Positions 32,047 through 41,350 of a stretch of 64,000 nucleotides of DNA are shown in pieces. The stretch comes from Cymbomonas tetramitiformis. Taxonomy: Eukaryota > Chlorophyta > Pyramimonadophyceae > Pyramimonadales > Pyramimonadaceae. A model generated the notes under the pieces. The model was given only the letters and a program-made list of their open reading frames with translations, did no database searches and was not told the DNA's origin. A program made the position numbers and the translations under genes. Each line of letters starts with the position of its first letter. Position 1 is the first letter of the stretch. The stretch is taken from positions 1-64,000 of the forward strand of contig LGRX02035171.1 in NCBI GenBank assembly GCA_001247695.2. The letters run 5' to 3'.

Positions 32047-33033
32047 ATGCTGAAAGAAGAGAGCGACAGTCAGAATTATTTCTTGTACACAATGTTGCTC
32101 GCATTCATATTTGGCATGAGTCTATGCTCATGCAGCACAGCCTTTACTTTTCACCAAGTGCCTGAAGGTTTTGTAGGACTTTGTTTTCGAGGTGGGAAAT
32201 TATTAGATGACGTATTCGAACCTGGCTTGCATTTTCATCTGCCTGTTATTACGCGTATGGTGAACGTGCAGACCATGATGCAGACCGATACGATTACGAG
32301 CGTTCCATGCGGTACGAAGGATGGTATTCTGTCCGAATTTGAACGCATAGAAGTGGTCAATTTTTTGAAAAAAGAAAGCGCGCATAACGTTGTCAAAATC
32401 TACGGTATAGATTACGATCGCGTTTGGATACACGACAAAGTGCATCATGAGATCAATCAGTTTTGCTCAAACAAAACACTCCGAGAAGTATACATAGACG
32501 ATTTTGCTGTCTTGGATGAGCTGCTCAAGCAGGCTCTACAAAAAGATTTGGACAAACACGTGAACGGCGCTATCATTCAAGCGGTGCGTATGACCAAACC
32601 AATAATACCGACGTCCATACGTCAGAATTATGAAGCGATGGAAGAGCAGCGAACGGCCACTTTGATAGCGGAGCGTACGCACGAGCTAGTGGAACGTAAG
32701 ATCGAAACGGAGCGGCTTCAAGCCGTGATGGCCGCCAAGATAAACGCTGAAGAGAGTAAGATTAAGAGCGATATGGAAGCTCAGCGAGCACGAATACAAG
32801 CGGAAGTTCGATTTCACGAGGATAAATTGGTCGCCGAAGCTAAGCGTTACGCGATAGAGGAAGAAGCGGCCGCCAACGAACGGTTACTTACGGAGGCGTA
32901 TCTTCGTTTGCAAGAGACGCGTGTTTGGGAAAAAAACACAAAGGCGTATTTTGGTCAGAACATACCTAAACTGATGGTAGATGTCGCGCATCCAGTGGAT
33001 ACCGTTGTTGCACCTACCGAAGAAACATTGTAA
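32047..33033 (+). CDS. erlin-like SPFH (band 7) protein
   Basis: This 328-residue homologue of endoplasmic-reticulum erlin has an N-terminal membrane helix (YTMLLAFIFGMSLCSC). The SPFH domain contains VPEGFVGLCFRGGKLL, EPGLHFHLPVIT, VPCGTKDG, RIEVVNFL, VHHEINQFCSNKTLREVYI and QAVRMTKPIIP. A coiled coil rich in E/A/R (about residues 205-290) is followed by an erlin-type end (YFGQNIPKLMVD). Cellular erlins form large ring assemblies in the ER membrane, bind cholesterol-rich domains and recruit the RING ligase RNF170 in ER-associated degradation. Length and motifs are full, so it is probably functional. It looks acquired from a eukaryotic host. A RING protein is encoded 560 nt downstream. The ATG at 32047 was chosen because it directly precedes the membrane helix. 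Confidence 0.93.
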   Translation: MLKEESDSQNYFLYTMLLAFIFGMSLCSCSTAFTFHQVPEGFVGLCFRGGKLLDDVFEPGLHFHLPVITRMVNVQTMMQTDTITSVPCGTKDGILSEFERIEVVNFLKKESAHNVVKIYGIDYDRVWIHDKVHHEINQFCSNKTLREVYIDDFAVLDELLKQALQKDLDKHVNGAIIQAVRMTKPIIPTSIRQNYEAMEEQRTATLIAERTHELVERKIETERLQAVMAAKINAEESKIKSDMEAQRARIQAEVRFHEDKLVAEAKRYAIEEEAAANERLLTEAYLRLQETRVWEKNTKAYFGQNIPKLMVDVAHPVDTVVAPTEETL

Positions 33034-33261
33034 ACTTGTATAAAGACCTTGCGGCGCGTGAATGTACTCCACCCAGTTTAGCAAATGGCTTATTATAATT
33101 GAAAAAATAGGTTACAGCCTTGTTTGAATCCGCATGTTCATGTTTGAAGTGACATCGCATCTGATAGGTATTATTATTAAATAATAAGAACAGTTTTTTT
33201 CTTTTGTAAATCAACATTGCTCATACAAAACACCGCGTGCATATACGCTCTTTTGTCGCAT

Positions 33262-33471
33262 ATGAATCCAGACGGTTCATTCGGTGATGCACTGATTGAT
33301 TATGCGCCCATACATGAATGGTGCAAAAAGAATTGTGACACGCATGAAATTTCGAACATCACCGCGACTGAATCGCCATTATGCTATGCGGTGCGTACGC
33401 TTATCCTGATTGCAAAAGTGCTCATTGTGATATGCTTAGGATACAAAAGTGCGCACAAAAACTGCTTTTAG
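33262..33471 (+). CDS. possible small single-pass membrane protein, 69 aa
   Basis: This frame starts MNPDGSFGDALIDYAP. It carries two cysteines (WCKKNC) and has one C-terminal hydrophobic helix (TLILIAKVLIVICLGY) ending in a basic tail. The composition is that of a real tail-anchored protein, but no family is recognised. Confidence 0.4.
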   Translation: MNPDGSFGDALIDYAPIHEWCKKNCDTHEISNITATESPLCYAVRTLILIAKVLIVICLGYKSAHKNCF

Positions 33472-33595
33472 CGTTTTGATGCGGCGACGCATGAGTCCGC
33501 AAAAGAAAATAAATTGACCACGCTACTGATCATTTGTGTGTAATATATATATATATATATAACAATAACCTCAATACGACCAGCGTACGCACAAT

Positions 33596-35035
33596 ATGCC
33601 TCTTACCAGCCACGCAGACATCAATTATGATAACGATGGTATTAGAATATTTGTTGTGTCGAGTCCTGGCGCAAAACTTTACTACACGGATTATTTGTCT
33701 ATTTACGGCCGCGTCCTATATCATAAAGATGAAAGCAAGATGAACTGTTGGGAAGTTTTAACTAAACAGCGCTATCGAAACACAAATATGCACATCTCGA
33801 TTGAGGTCACACCAAAGCACTCTTACGCTATGAAGGTAATGCGCCATACCGGCCCTCTCTGCAAGTCGATACGAATGCAATCAGTAGACAAATGTTATAT
33901 CATCAATCTGCCGAGCAACTGTACTAAGTATGACAACGTACAGTGCAAGTTTACGTTGATCGATGGCTTCTCGCACATCTTTTATAGCGAAGAACACACC
34001 AAAGTATACGAAGTATGTTCGTTTATGTATGGACATCAAAAAAATAACCGTCTTTTTGCGGAGAATGTTTTAGCAGCAGCAATTATCTATGATTCCGAAT
34101 CTATATTCATAAGCTTTACAAGAAAAGTATTAGGTCTTATAGTAGATAAACAAATCAATTCCATAGATTGTATACTTAACGATAAAACGATCATGCACAC
34201 TCTTACAATGGCCTTTTCCCATCATCGAATCTTCTGCAGTTCGAAGTGCGCTGAGTACGCTGGCGAGACTATTCTGCATCATGCGTGTCGCTCAATCAAT
34301 TTGTTGTGGCTCAAGTTTTTGTTACGTGTCCTGTGGCCTACAAATACGGACATGTTTAAAAAATATTTGCAATACAAAAGCAAACAAGGAGACACGCCAT
34401 TACTCGTAGCCATTTCGATGTTCCACGTGGAGCACGTGAAGCTACTTGTCGATAGAGGCGCCAGTCTCTCTTGTGTCGTGAACCTATCGAATTTTCAACG
34501 ACGCAGCATTTTTAAAAAAAATAATGCACTCACAAATGAAGAACATATTACAGAAACGGACCACAAATGCTTTAGTCGCATGTACGATATTCTGTGCGAC
34601 GCTTTACAAGAAGCGGACCGTAAGGCAAACACTAACGCATCCACACTTTGCGTTAAAGAGGAAGCTCTATCAAAGAAGAAAGATAAACACGTACTCGCTT
34701 GTTCTCGCAAAATTAACAAACAGGAAAAAGCTGAGGATGAGTCCATGATACTTTCTGCAGCTAAAACGATCTGCGACGCTTCAAAAGGCTTATCGAATAA
34801 CGAAGCGTCTACGCATTCAGTCTCCAATTCGATCTCCGTAAACAAAAATGAGACCTATTTGACAAAAGATGAAGATTGGACGCTGTGCGTTATCTGTTTA
34901 CAAGAGAAAAAGAATGCGGCCATACTTCCATGCGGTCATTTAGCGCTATGTTGGAATTGTGCCATTTACACACAAATCGATAGCTGTCCCATATGTCGTT
35001 CAGTCAAACATGATATCGTAAAGATATACATATAA
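33596..35035 (+). CDS. ankyrin-repeat protein with C-terminal RING finger (E3 ubiquitin ligase)
   Basis: This is a 479-residue protein. The middle (about residues 210-300) contains ankyrin-type helices (GETILHHACRSINLLWLKFLL, then GDTPLLVAISMFHVEHVKLLVDRGAS). The C-terminus (431-470) is a C3HC4 RING: CVIC, LPCGHLALCWNC, CPIC. The IAP/MULAN-like spacing implies binding to an E2 enzyme and transfer of ubiquitin to targets held by the ankyrin part. Between them is a Lys/Ser-rich linker. The gene follows a (TA)n tract at about 33543-33560 that may act as its TATA region. It lies next to an erlin homologue, and cellular erlins work with a RING ligase, which makes a functional pairing conceivable. 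Confidence 0.85.
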   Translation: MPLTSHADINYDNDGIRIFVVSSPGAKLYYTDYLSIYGRVLYHKDESKMNCWEVLTKQRYRNTNMHISIEVTPKHSYAMKVMRHTGPLCKSIRMQSVDKCYIINLPSNCTKYDNVQCKFTLIDGFSHIFYSEEHTKVYEVCSFMYGHQKNNRLFAENVLAAAIIYDSESIFISFTRKVLGLIVDKQINSIDCILNDKTIMHTLTMAFSHHRIFCSSKCAEYAGETILHHACRSINLLWLKFLLRVLWPTNTDMFKKYLQYKSKQGDTPLLVAISMFHVEHVKLLVDRGASLSCVVNLSNFQRRSIFKKNNALTNEEHITETDHKCFSRMYDILCDALQEADRKANTNASTLCVKEEALSKKKDKHVLACSRKINKQEKAEDESMILSAAKTICDASKGLSNNEASTHSVSNSISVNKNETYLTKDEDWTLCVICLQEKKNAAILPCGHLALCWNCAIYTQIDSCPICRSVKHDIVKIYI

Positions 35036-35263
35036 GACATATTTGTAGTTTGCAAGCTGTGTCACCGTATTATAACCGGTACGAAATATGCGGAGATTGC
35101 CCCTCAATAAATTATTAGAATAAATTAAAAACGCCTTCTTGTTACATACTGTATATATATATATATACTTATTGGTATATGTGTACGCGACTTCGATTAT
35201 ATATTTTTATTGTTATAAGCTTTGAATACGTCACTTGTTGAAAATTTTCCTATTCTTCACTAA

Positions 35264-35659
35264 ATGTCCCTCCGTGTGGTCCCACCGATCCTCGAGGCGA
35301 ATGAGTTGCCCAGTATTCAGGAACATTTAAACACCGCTATTTCAAAAGATGGAATCACACTTATAATTATGAAGTCGAATGGGTGTCCTGCTTGTGTAAA
35401 TCATGAAGAATCAGGTTTTTTCAAAGACCTGGCCACCGCTTGTAATAATACCAGAATGAAATGTGTTCAAATTGAGTATAACAAGTACAACAAATCTACG
35501 ATGCAAACATTTGTAGAAACACACGGATTAAGAGCATTGCCTAGTTATATACGCGTCAAGATAATCGACAATGCAATGAGTTACACGGTTTTTAAAAAGC
35601 TGCCTACAAAGAATCGCATCGAAATCAAGGATATCATCGCTTTTTTGAGCGCATCTTAA
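35264..35659 (+). CDS. thioredoxin-fold protein with CPAC active site
   Basis: This 131-residue protein has the dithiol motif SNGCPACVN (Cys41 and Cys44) after a hydrophobic strand (ITLIIMK). The downstream cis-proline region is LRALPSYIRVKI. Size and order match a thioredoxin domain without a signal peptide or extra domains. Such viral proteins usually act as oxidoreductases for virion disulphides or redox balance. The CPAC loop, in place of CGPC, suggests glutaredoxin- or isomerase-like redox properties. Confidence 0.82.
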   Translation: MSLRVVPPILEANELPSIQEHLNTAISKDGITLIIMKSNGCPACVNHEESGFFKDLATACNNTRMKCVQIEYNKYNKSTMQTFVETHGLRALPSYIRVKIIDNAMSYTVFKKLPTKNRIEIKDIIAFLSAS

Positions 35660-35694
35660 AAACAAAAAAAGTTGCCCATAGCGTTTACAGCTGT

Positions 35695-36354
35695 TTACAT
35701 TTCCATCGGTACCACCTGTAAATCTTCTATAATTTTATTAAGTTTTGTAACAACGTTATTCATATGTTCGGCGACAAACCTTATGTCCACTTTATCTGGA
35801 AGGTCTTTGTTGGTCATACCATTGAGGGTATCTTCTATATTTTTGCAAATGTTGGGCGTCCCAATCCAAGTAGATAACTTTGATATCGACTCGAACATCG
35901 CTTGTTTGCGTGTAGCGTTATCAAAAGAGAGCCGTAAATGATCAAGCGATTTATGATACGCAGCGATTATTTCTATAACGGTACAAGCGATTGACCACAA
36001 TATATTCTTTACAGTACATCTCGTTTTATACGGATCTGATACATCGTAATGAGTATAAGTGCACGGACTGGTCAATCCGTCTTTCTCTTTTTTTAAACTG
36101 TCAATATCTATAAGCGTAAGTCGCAAAAATTTAGAAGAGTCGCACCATACTCCAATATTTGGACCCTTTATGTCCATATAATGCATATCGTCCTTTGCAA
36201 CGCACAACATCAATTCTAAGAAATATATTACAACGCTTAAGATAGTCTTGTCATTATCTCCATAATGTTCATATTTAGGTCTGTAATAGAGATAGTGTGT
36301 CAAATCCTTGTCATACATGGGCATAACGATGGAAGTAAACACAAACTCACACTT
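35695..36354 (-). pseudogene. protein-kinase-like gene, C-lobe part (3' fragment)
   Basis: About 219 codons encode a kinase C-lobe: hinge-like FTSIVMPMYDKDL, catalytic loop HYMDIKGPNIGV (Asp and Asn present) and LTLIDIDSL at the DFG position (Asp kept, Phe/Gly not). The fragment starts at the inverted terminal repeat of the element at 36355-38117 and has no ATG before MPMY. The N-lobe lies beyond the element in the same orientation (38118-38789). Across the element the frame stays in phase. The interruption probably disables the gene, unless the element is spliced out. It is paralogous to the intact gene at 51875-53014. Confidence 0.72.
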
Positions 36355-36386
36355 TTCTGACACACACTTCAAAAACGCAACGCTAT
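36355..36386 (+). repeat. left inverted terminal repeat
   Basis: This 32-bp repeat begins TTCTGACACACACTTC and ends AACGCAACGCTAT. It matches the right end in reverse complement with a single C/A difference. Confidence 0.85.
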
Positions 36387-37507
36387 TTCGATTTATATTC
36401 TAGAGACGATTTACTGTGACAGTCGATGTGATTTATTTTTGCGGTTCAGATCTTCAACTTTAATTCGAGTTGTTCACGATTCAGTCACTAAGTAATTACT
36501 GACACGTCAGCACGTGAAAGGAACCGAAGTACTCGTCCTGTTTACTGTCCTATTTATACTATTCGAAGTTGGCGCATATTTATACTTCACGGGTGTTCAC
36601 CAACTTGGGGACATTTATATTAAACTGTAAGTTGCTCTCTAAGTCTCTATCTAAATATTATAATATTTAGATTTGATCCTGCGGTGGCATATGCGATACG
36701 GTAGGTCATTTTCAAAGATTTGCTGTCGCTATCGTTTCAATTGCCTCTTCACGTGTCACGGATTCACGGTCGACAGGACTGTCTGTCGGGTTATGCAAGG
36801 GGCGCATTTTGCAATGTTCAAGTGTCATTTGTTAAATATGCAATTTTAAGAATAACACGGAACGTTTCCCCCGCAGTGTGCCCCTGTCGAGCCAAAACAA
36901 GATTACTTCTTAAGATCATGTATTAATCTAAGCAAGAATTTCCTATTGAATATTATCACATATTCCTACTAAGTTTATCGATACGCGCATCACGTAGAAT
37001 GATACCCGCAATCGCAACTATTGGGGGTTTTAGAAACTCAAAATTCCGTTCGCTATACCCGGATGAACGCGCCAGCCTACAGTGAGATGTATGGTTGACT
37101 GGCGAGTCTGTCCAATTTATTTCGGAAAGATGACACACACCAGGTGCTATTTTTGCAAACAATTCCCTCACGCGATGCGCATGCTCGCTTGCAAGCGAGC
37201 GCGCGAATGAGGGAAGAAATCCTAGCGGAAACGTGGACGCAAATGACATCCGCGTTTCCGCCAGAGCTGTCAGTGCAGTGTCAGATGCTCAAAATATGTT
37301 GTATATGCATATGAGATATGCGTGATAAAGTCATGCTGTGCATTATGCGTCGCTGCTGCGCGTGAGTCGAGTCAGCGGACTCGACGAATGACAAAATCAT
37401 CCACCCCCTCTAACGCGCCGCGTCCAGACTCCTAGAATCTGAACGGATCTTGCGCGTGCAAGAAATATGAGGTTCCTAACATACTTTAGAATGCATATGC
37501 AAAGTTA

Positions 37508-37545
37508 CGTTGTGTTTGGTATACGGGATTATACCAAACACAACG
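37508..37545. repeat. perfect 16-bp hairpin inside the element
   Basis: CGTTGTGTTTGGTATA and its exact reverse complement flank a 6-nt loop (CGGGAT). It is the strongest secondary structure within the inserted element and may reflect element biology or transcription termination. Confidence 0.8.
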
Positions 37546-38085
37546 GTCGCTGAAGAGTGACTTACGGGGCGCTCAGTTCAGCGGTCTTAGCAGTGAGGTG
37601 AAAGCGAAAGGACGCAAGCGGATTCTGTTTTCCTCGTATGAATATCTGGTTGGCCGCACATTCGACAGTGAGGTCGGACACGTCATCATATTAGTGATAT
37701 GTGAATGGGAAATATGGTATGTAATTTTCATCGGATCGATGTAAAAATATCAGCGGACTGCGATAATCTGAATAATCGATCTACGGCAGTTGGAAGAGTT
37801 TTTCATGACGCGATCGTATTCATTTTGGCCAACATGACATAATAGAGTTCTCTTTCATGACGTGATATGCACCCGATCCAGCACTGTCTAAATTCAGGAA
37901 ACGAGCGTTCTCGAAGTGTTCTTGAAAGCAGGATAAGGGTTCCTCGACCCGAGGATCGTCTCTTGTGAAAATCGGACGTTTTAGATGTCGCCACTTCATT
38001 TGAGCGAATTTTTCTGGATCGTCAGATATTGTTAATCGTAGCGTCTGTCAAGGCGATTTCAGAAATTGAGCGAATTTTTCCATCG

Positions 38086-38117
38086 ATAGCGTTGCGTTTT
38101 TTAAGTGTGTGTCAGAA
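38086..38117 (-). repeat. right inverted terminal repeat
   Basis: This is the reverse complement of the left terminal repeat with one mismatch. The element's outermost bases sit directly against a kinase codon boundary. Confidence 0.85.
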
Positions 38118-38789
38118 TACTGTGTTCTTCTCCGACAAGATTGAAGGTAGAGACTCGCTTGTAGACCATGTCGAATATATAATTTTTGAATCATCCGGTG
38201 TATGACCTGTGTTGATCACTATAGGTACGCAAAATGTGGTACGAGACAGTGTGCAATCTGGATTACCGTTGCATATATTGGACAAATGAGAGTAATTGCA
38301 GAGTTGATGCAATTCCCATAAAACGTGTGTCTCAGCCACTGTGTCAAAAACCAAAAAAGATACGAATTTCAGAATCAAACGTTTATATTGGTAAATCATT
38401 CGATTTGCAACAAGCGGTGGCACAGGCTTGTATCCTTGGGAAGCGTTATCGCAAAACCCCATTTGTTTCGTACTACTTGCCATAGCGTTTGTCGATGTTT
38501 GTTGATACTGTACAACCGCTTGGTACTTTATAATACGATCATATGGATGTGTAACTGCGTCTGACACAATTTTTTGTACATCGTACATAACGCCGCCTAC
38601 ATACAAGCGTTGAGGATATCCCGTATAACCACATTCAGGAATCTCAGGTGTAGCATACTTGAACAGTTTGCTTACAGGTATAAGCTCAGCGTCGTTGATG
38701 TCGTATGTTACCACACCGATCCCATATACGTCTTCAGAACAAATAGTATTCTGATCCGTTTGCGGACATTCTATACGAGCGATCGACAT
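38118..38789 (-). pseudogene. protein-kinase-like gene, N-lobe part (5' fragment)
   Basis: This is 224 codons from the ATG at 38789. Features include a strand RLYVGGVMYDVQKIV, a possible ATP-lysine strand LILKFVSFLV and a helix-C-like ETHVLWELHQL. Reading continues only two codons into the terminal repeat (F, stop). The continuation of the kinase fold is at 35695-36354. Together the two parts would form one kinase-like protein of about 443 residues, slightly longer than the intact 379-residue paralogue. Transcription of the truncated N-lobe alone is possible. Confidence 0.65.
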
Positions 38790-38905
38790 TGTTATTGATA
38801 TACATCAGCATAAAGTATGTATATGTACTATATTCTACAAATAATGCATCAAAAAAAGTGCTGCGTTTTAAATTTGCAAGCGCAATTTCGTTTGTAAATA
38901 TTCAA

Positions 38906-39258
38906 ATGCACTACAGCACATCTCCAAAATTACCTGGAGAAGTGGAGGGCCGAATCTCTGATCAGCCTAGTGAGCGATCACGTATAGCCAAAGCTTTGCG
39001 AGAGGACGTGCGGACCTTGCTGATGGACGTGTGGACGATGGCCTATGCGCCCATATTCCGTAGAACGGACCCAAAGGTCGTGACGGCCACATGTACGGAG
39101 TTGAGCAGTTCATAATGGACATCGTTCGGATGCAACTGATATTGTATCTGGAAGGTGCCTGGCAGAGACGAGATGGATGGAGACTGCATCACGCACGCAA
39201 CCCTATACCGGGAGAGTGGTGGCAGAAGAGCGGGGTAACAGTCTGTGACTCGCGTTAG
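38906..39258 (+). pseudogene. possible gene remnant in two frames
   Basis: Two adjacent short frames look protein-like: 38906-39113 (with SERSRIAKALREDVRTLL) and 39115-39258 (with ARNPIPGEWWQKSG). They differ in frame, and neither has a recognised family. They may be one decayed gene or chance frames between divergent promoters. Confidence 0.25.
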
Positions 39259-39350
39259 TAGAAGGTCTACACAACTAAGTAAAAAACGGTATCGATTTTG
39301 GGAAAAACCTCGACCGTCATAGAGACAAAAATATATTTGATTAACGTGTT

Positions 39351-39382
39351 TCGATCGACACATTTTTTAATGTGTCGATCGA
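39351..39382. promoter_or_regulatory. inverted GTCGATCGA repeat upstream of the 39509 gene
   Basis: TCGATCGACACATT and its perfect reverse complement AATGTGTCGATCGA are separated by only TTTT (14-bp arms). The site lies about 127 nt before the ATG at 39509. A TATA-like CTCTATAAATTTG is at about 39400. It is nearly the same design as the inverted pair at 24446-24480. Confidence 0.6.
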
Positions 39383-39508
39383 TCATAAGCAGTTCGTAAG
39401 TCTCTATAAATTTGAGACACAAGTCGGAATTATCATTATTTGCAGAAATCCGCTCAGACTTTGTGCTTCACCGAATTTGGTGGACTACGTATAAATATTA
39501 TTTTGAGC

Positions 39509-41161
39509 ATGTCTTGCCTGGATGAAGTTGAGATGGAAGATCTGGAAAATTTAGAGATGTTGATAGAGCAAGACATGAAAACAAACCAGGTGAAGAATAT
39601 GTACAAGACTCTTGTAGATTATTACAAAAAGGAAAATACTGGCATCACGGAGTGTACTGTCCGTTACTGGTTTCGTTTTTTGGAGCATACCAAACAACTC
39701 GAATCCGTGACGATTGATCGCTACGAAAACAACGATTCCGGAGGTTACAAGGAATTTATGGAGTTACTTCAAATACAACACAAAGGTAAAAAGATGCCAC
39801 TACCGAATTCTTTGGTGGTAGATATGTGTCGTGATTATGTAACGCACGTTACGCTCAAAAGGAAACGCGTACGAAATGATCGCACCAAAAAAGGTATATC
39901 ATTTTCCACTTTTTGGCACGAGGATGCGTTTTTTATATCTTGGAACCTTTTGACGAGCAAAGATCATCTTCTTCTGCCTAAAGACATATTGACAGACAAG
40001 ATGGCCATGCAAGTATACGTGACCTATTTAAACTTTATTCACCAATACGTCACTTTCAAATGCGAACAGTACAGCAAGGACCTCGATACGTACGAGGAAA
40101 AAAAGGCGACGGTTTTTAAACAAATGGAAGAGCTGATTGATGGATTTGTAGACCTACACGTCGAGTCTGTGATGGAGCGCTACAGACTCCGATCTTTTTA
40201 CCTCAACTTTTTCTTCCTCTCGCAGATTTTTTATTCAGAAATGTTTACATTTGAAGAATCAATAGCACAAGCCAAAAAATATGCGCCGCAATTGCTTAAT
40301 ATACAGTATTCTAAAGATGTTTTTTCGGAATGGGCGATTTCATATGTGTACGGCGTGTTGATGCTACATACAGCATCTTTGAAGCAAGGAAAATGGCCTA
40401 TTCACGATGATTTGCTGAAGTATTGCTTTAAAAGCATAGCTCCCAAAAATACAAATCGCAAGAATCAGTACAAGATTTCCGCGATGACGATGATAGGAAA
40501 CAGCGGATTCTCTGATTCTTTCATGAGCTGTTTATCTATATTGGCGCGTTCAAACGATGACACTAAGACACTCATGGAGCGCTTTTTCAGTGTGTTTTAT
40601 CACATCTGTCAGACGGATGGATCCCCGTCGATTTTGCCGGAATACGCTTTGTATTTTGTACTCCGCAAATATGATATGCACGACGAACAGATTACGAGGG
40701 ATGCGTTCATCTTTTTGAAGCATATGTTAGATAACGCGCGTAGAGCGTTCTCATCGTATGAACCCTTCATTACGGACAGTGAGATGTCCGACACCAGCTT
40801 TGTAAAAGCGTACGAAGGTTCCCCGGTCGCGCTTATGATGGACGCGGTGTTTGATATATTTCAAAAAAACAAGACCCCCGGCGGCGGACATTCTTCGGCA
40901 CTTCCCAGAGGTGCAAAATTACAAAAAACATTATTCAGTCAAAGCAAATGTGGTATTGCGGTATACACGGACTCCTTACGTTTCATTACGCAATTATTGG
41001 ACGTAACTCCTATAGAGTTGTCACCGCAGAAACTGTATACGCTGCAAGAAATTTTCATAAGTTGGCAATCGAACTTATTCAAAGATTCTTCCGGAAGAGT
41101 AGATATGGGACGCGTTAGTGCAATTTTTGCATTGCTTTGCAAGAATCAAATATATGCCTAA
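39509..41161 (+). CDS. unknown 550-residue helical protein
   Basis: The protein starts at the ATG at 39509 (MSCLDEVEMEDLENLEML) with an acidic N-terminus. It is largely alpha-helical and soluble, with several aromatic-rich helices (RSFYLNFFFLSQIFYSEMF). A Gly/Ser loop (TPGGGHSSALPRGAKL) sits near residue 470. No catalytic motif is recognised. The strong inverted regulatory repeat and TATA-like box upstream support active transcription. It could be a structural or tegument-like protein, but this is not shown by sequence. Confidence 0.65.
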   Translation: MSCLDEVEMEDLENLEMLIEQDMKTNQVKNMYKTLVDYYKKENTGITECTVRYWFRFLEHTKQLESVTIDRYENNDSGGYKEFMELLQIQHKGKKMPLPNSLVVDMCRDYVTHVTLKRKRVRNDRTKKGISFSTFWHEDAFFISWNLLTSKDHLLLPKDILTDKMAMQVYVTYLNFIHQYVTFKCEQYSKDLDTYEEKKATVFKQMEELIDGFVDLHVESVMERYRLRSFYLNFFFLSQIFYSEMFTFEESIAQAKKYAPQLLNIQYSKDVFSEWAISYVYGVLMLHTASLKQGKWPIHDDLLKYCFKSIAPKNTNRKNQYKISAMTMIGNSGFSDSFMSCLSILARSNDDTKTLMERFFSVFYHICQTDGSPSILPEYALYFVLRKYDMHDEQITRDAFIFLKHMLDNARRAFSSYEPFITDSEMSDTSFVKAYEGSPVALMMDAVFDIFQKNKTPGGGHSSALPRGAKLQKTLFSQSKCGIAVYTDSLRFITQLLDVTPIELSPQKLYTLQEIFISWQSNLFKDSSGRVDMGRVSAIFALLCKNQIYA

Positions 41162-41350
41162 ACACCATAACTCACATAACCATAATGTAGATGTGTAACC
41201 TTTGTGATTTACCAGATGTAATGAACCAAATAAGGGAAGGATCCTGCGGTTGTTGTCTGTTTGTTTTTTGTATCAGCAAATATGCTTAAGTAGGATAAAG
41301 CATTTTTTGTATCTTGTTACATACACTCTTCATTATAAATCTGACGTTCG

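Larger units (their letters stand above)
36355..38117. mobile_element. 1,763-bp element with 32-bp inverted terminal repeats, non-autonomous
   Basis: The ends are TTCTGACACACACTT followed by CAAAAACGCAACGCTAT (36355-36386), and the reverse complement with one mismatch (38086-38117). Inside there is no convincing transposase frame. There are several perfect hairpins: a 16-bp arm structure at 37508-37545, an 18-bp palindrome at 37183-37200 and a 20-bp palindrome at 36651-36670. No clear target-site duplication is visible. The element splits a kinase-like gene exactly at its termini, with the host frame preserved on both sides. It is best described as a MITE-like or decayed DNA transposon. Confidence 0.78.

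Noticed and set aside
33541..33562. (TA)n tract as a microsatellite of interest
   Set aside because: It is a simple TA run in a promoter position before the RING gene, and such tracts occur in several gaps here.
36956..37249. 97-codon minus-strand frame inside the inverted-repeat element
   Set aside because: No transposase-like residues. It overlaps palindromic DNA, so it is not convincing as the element's own gene.
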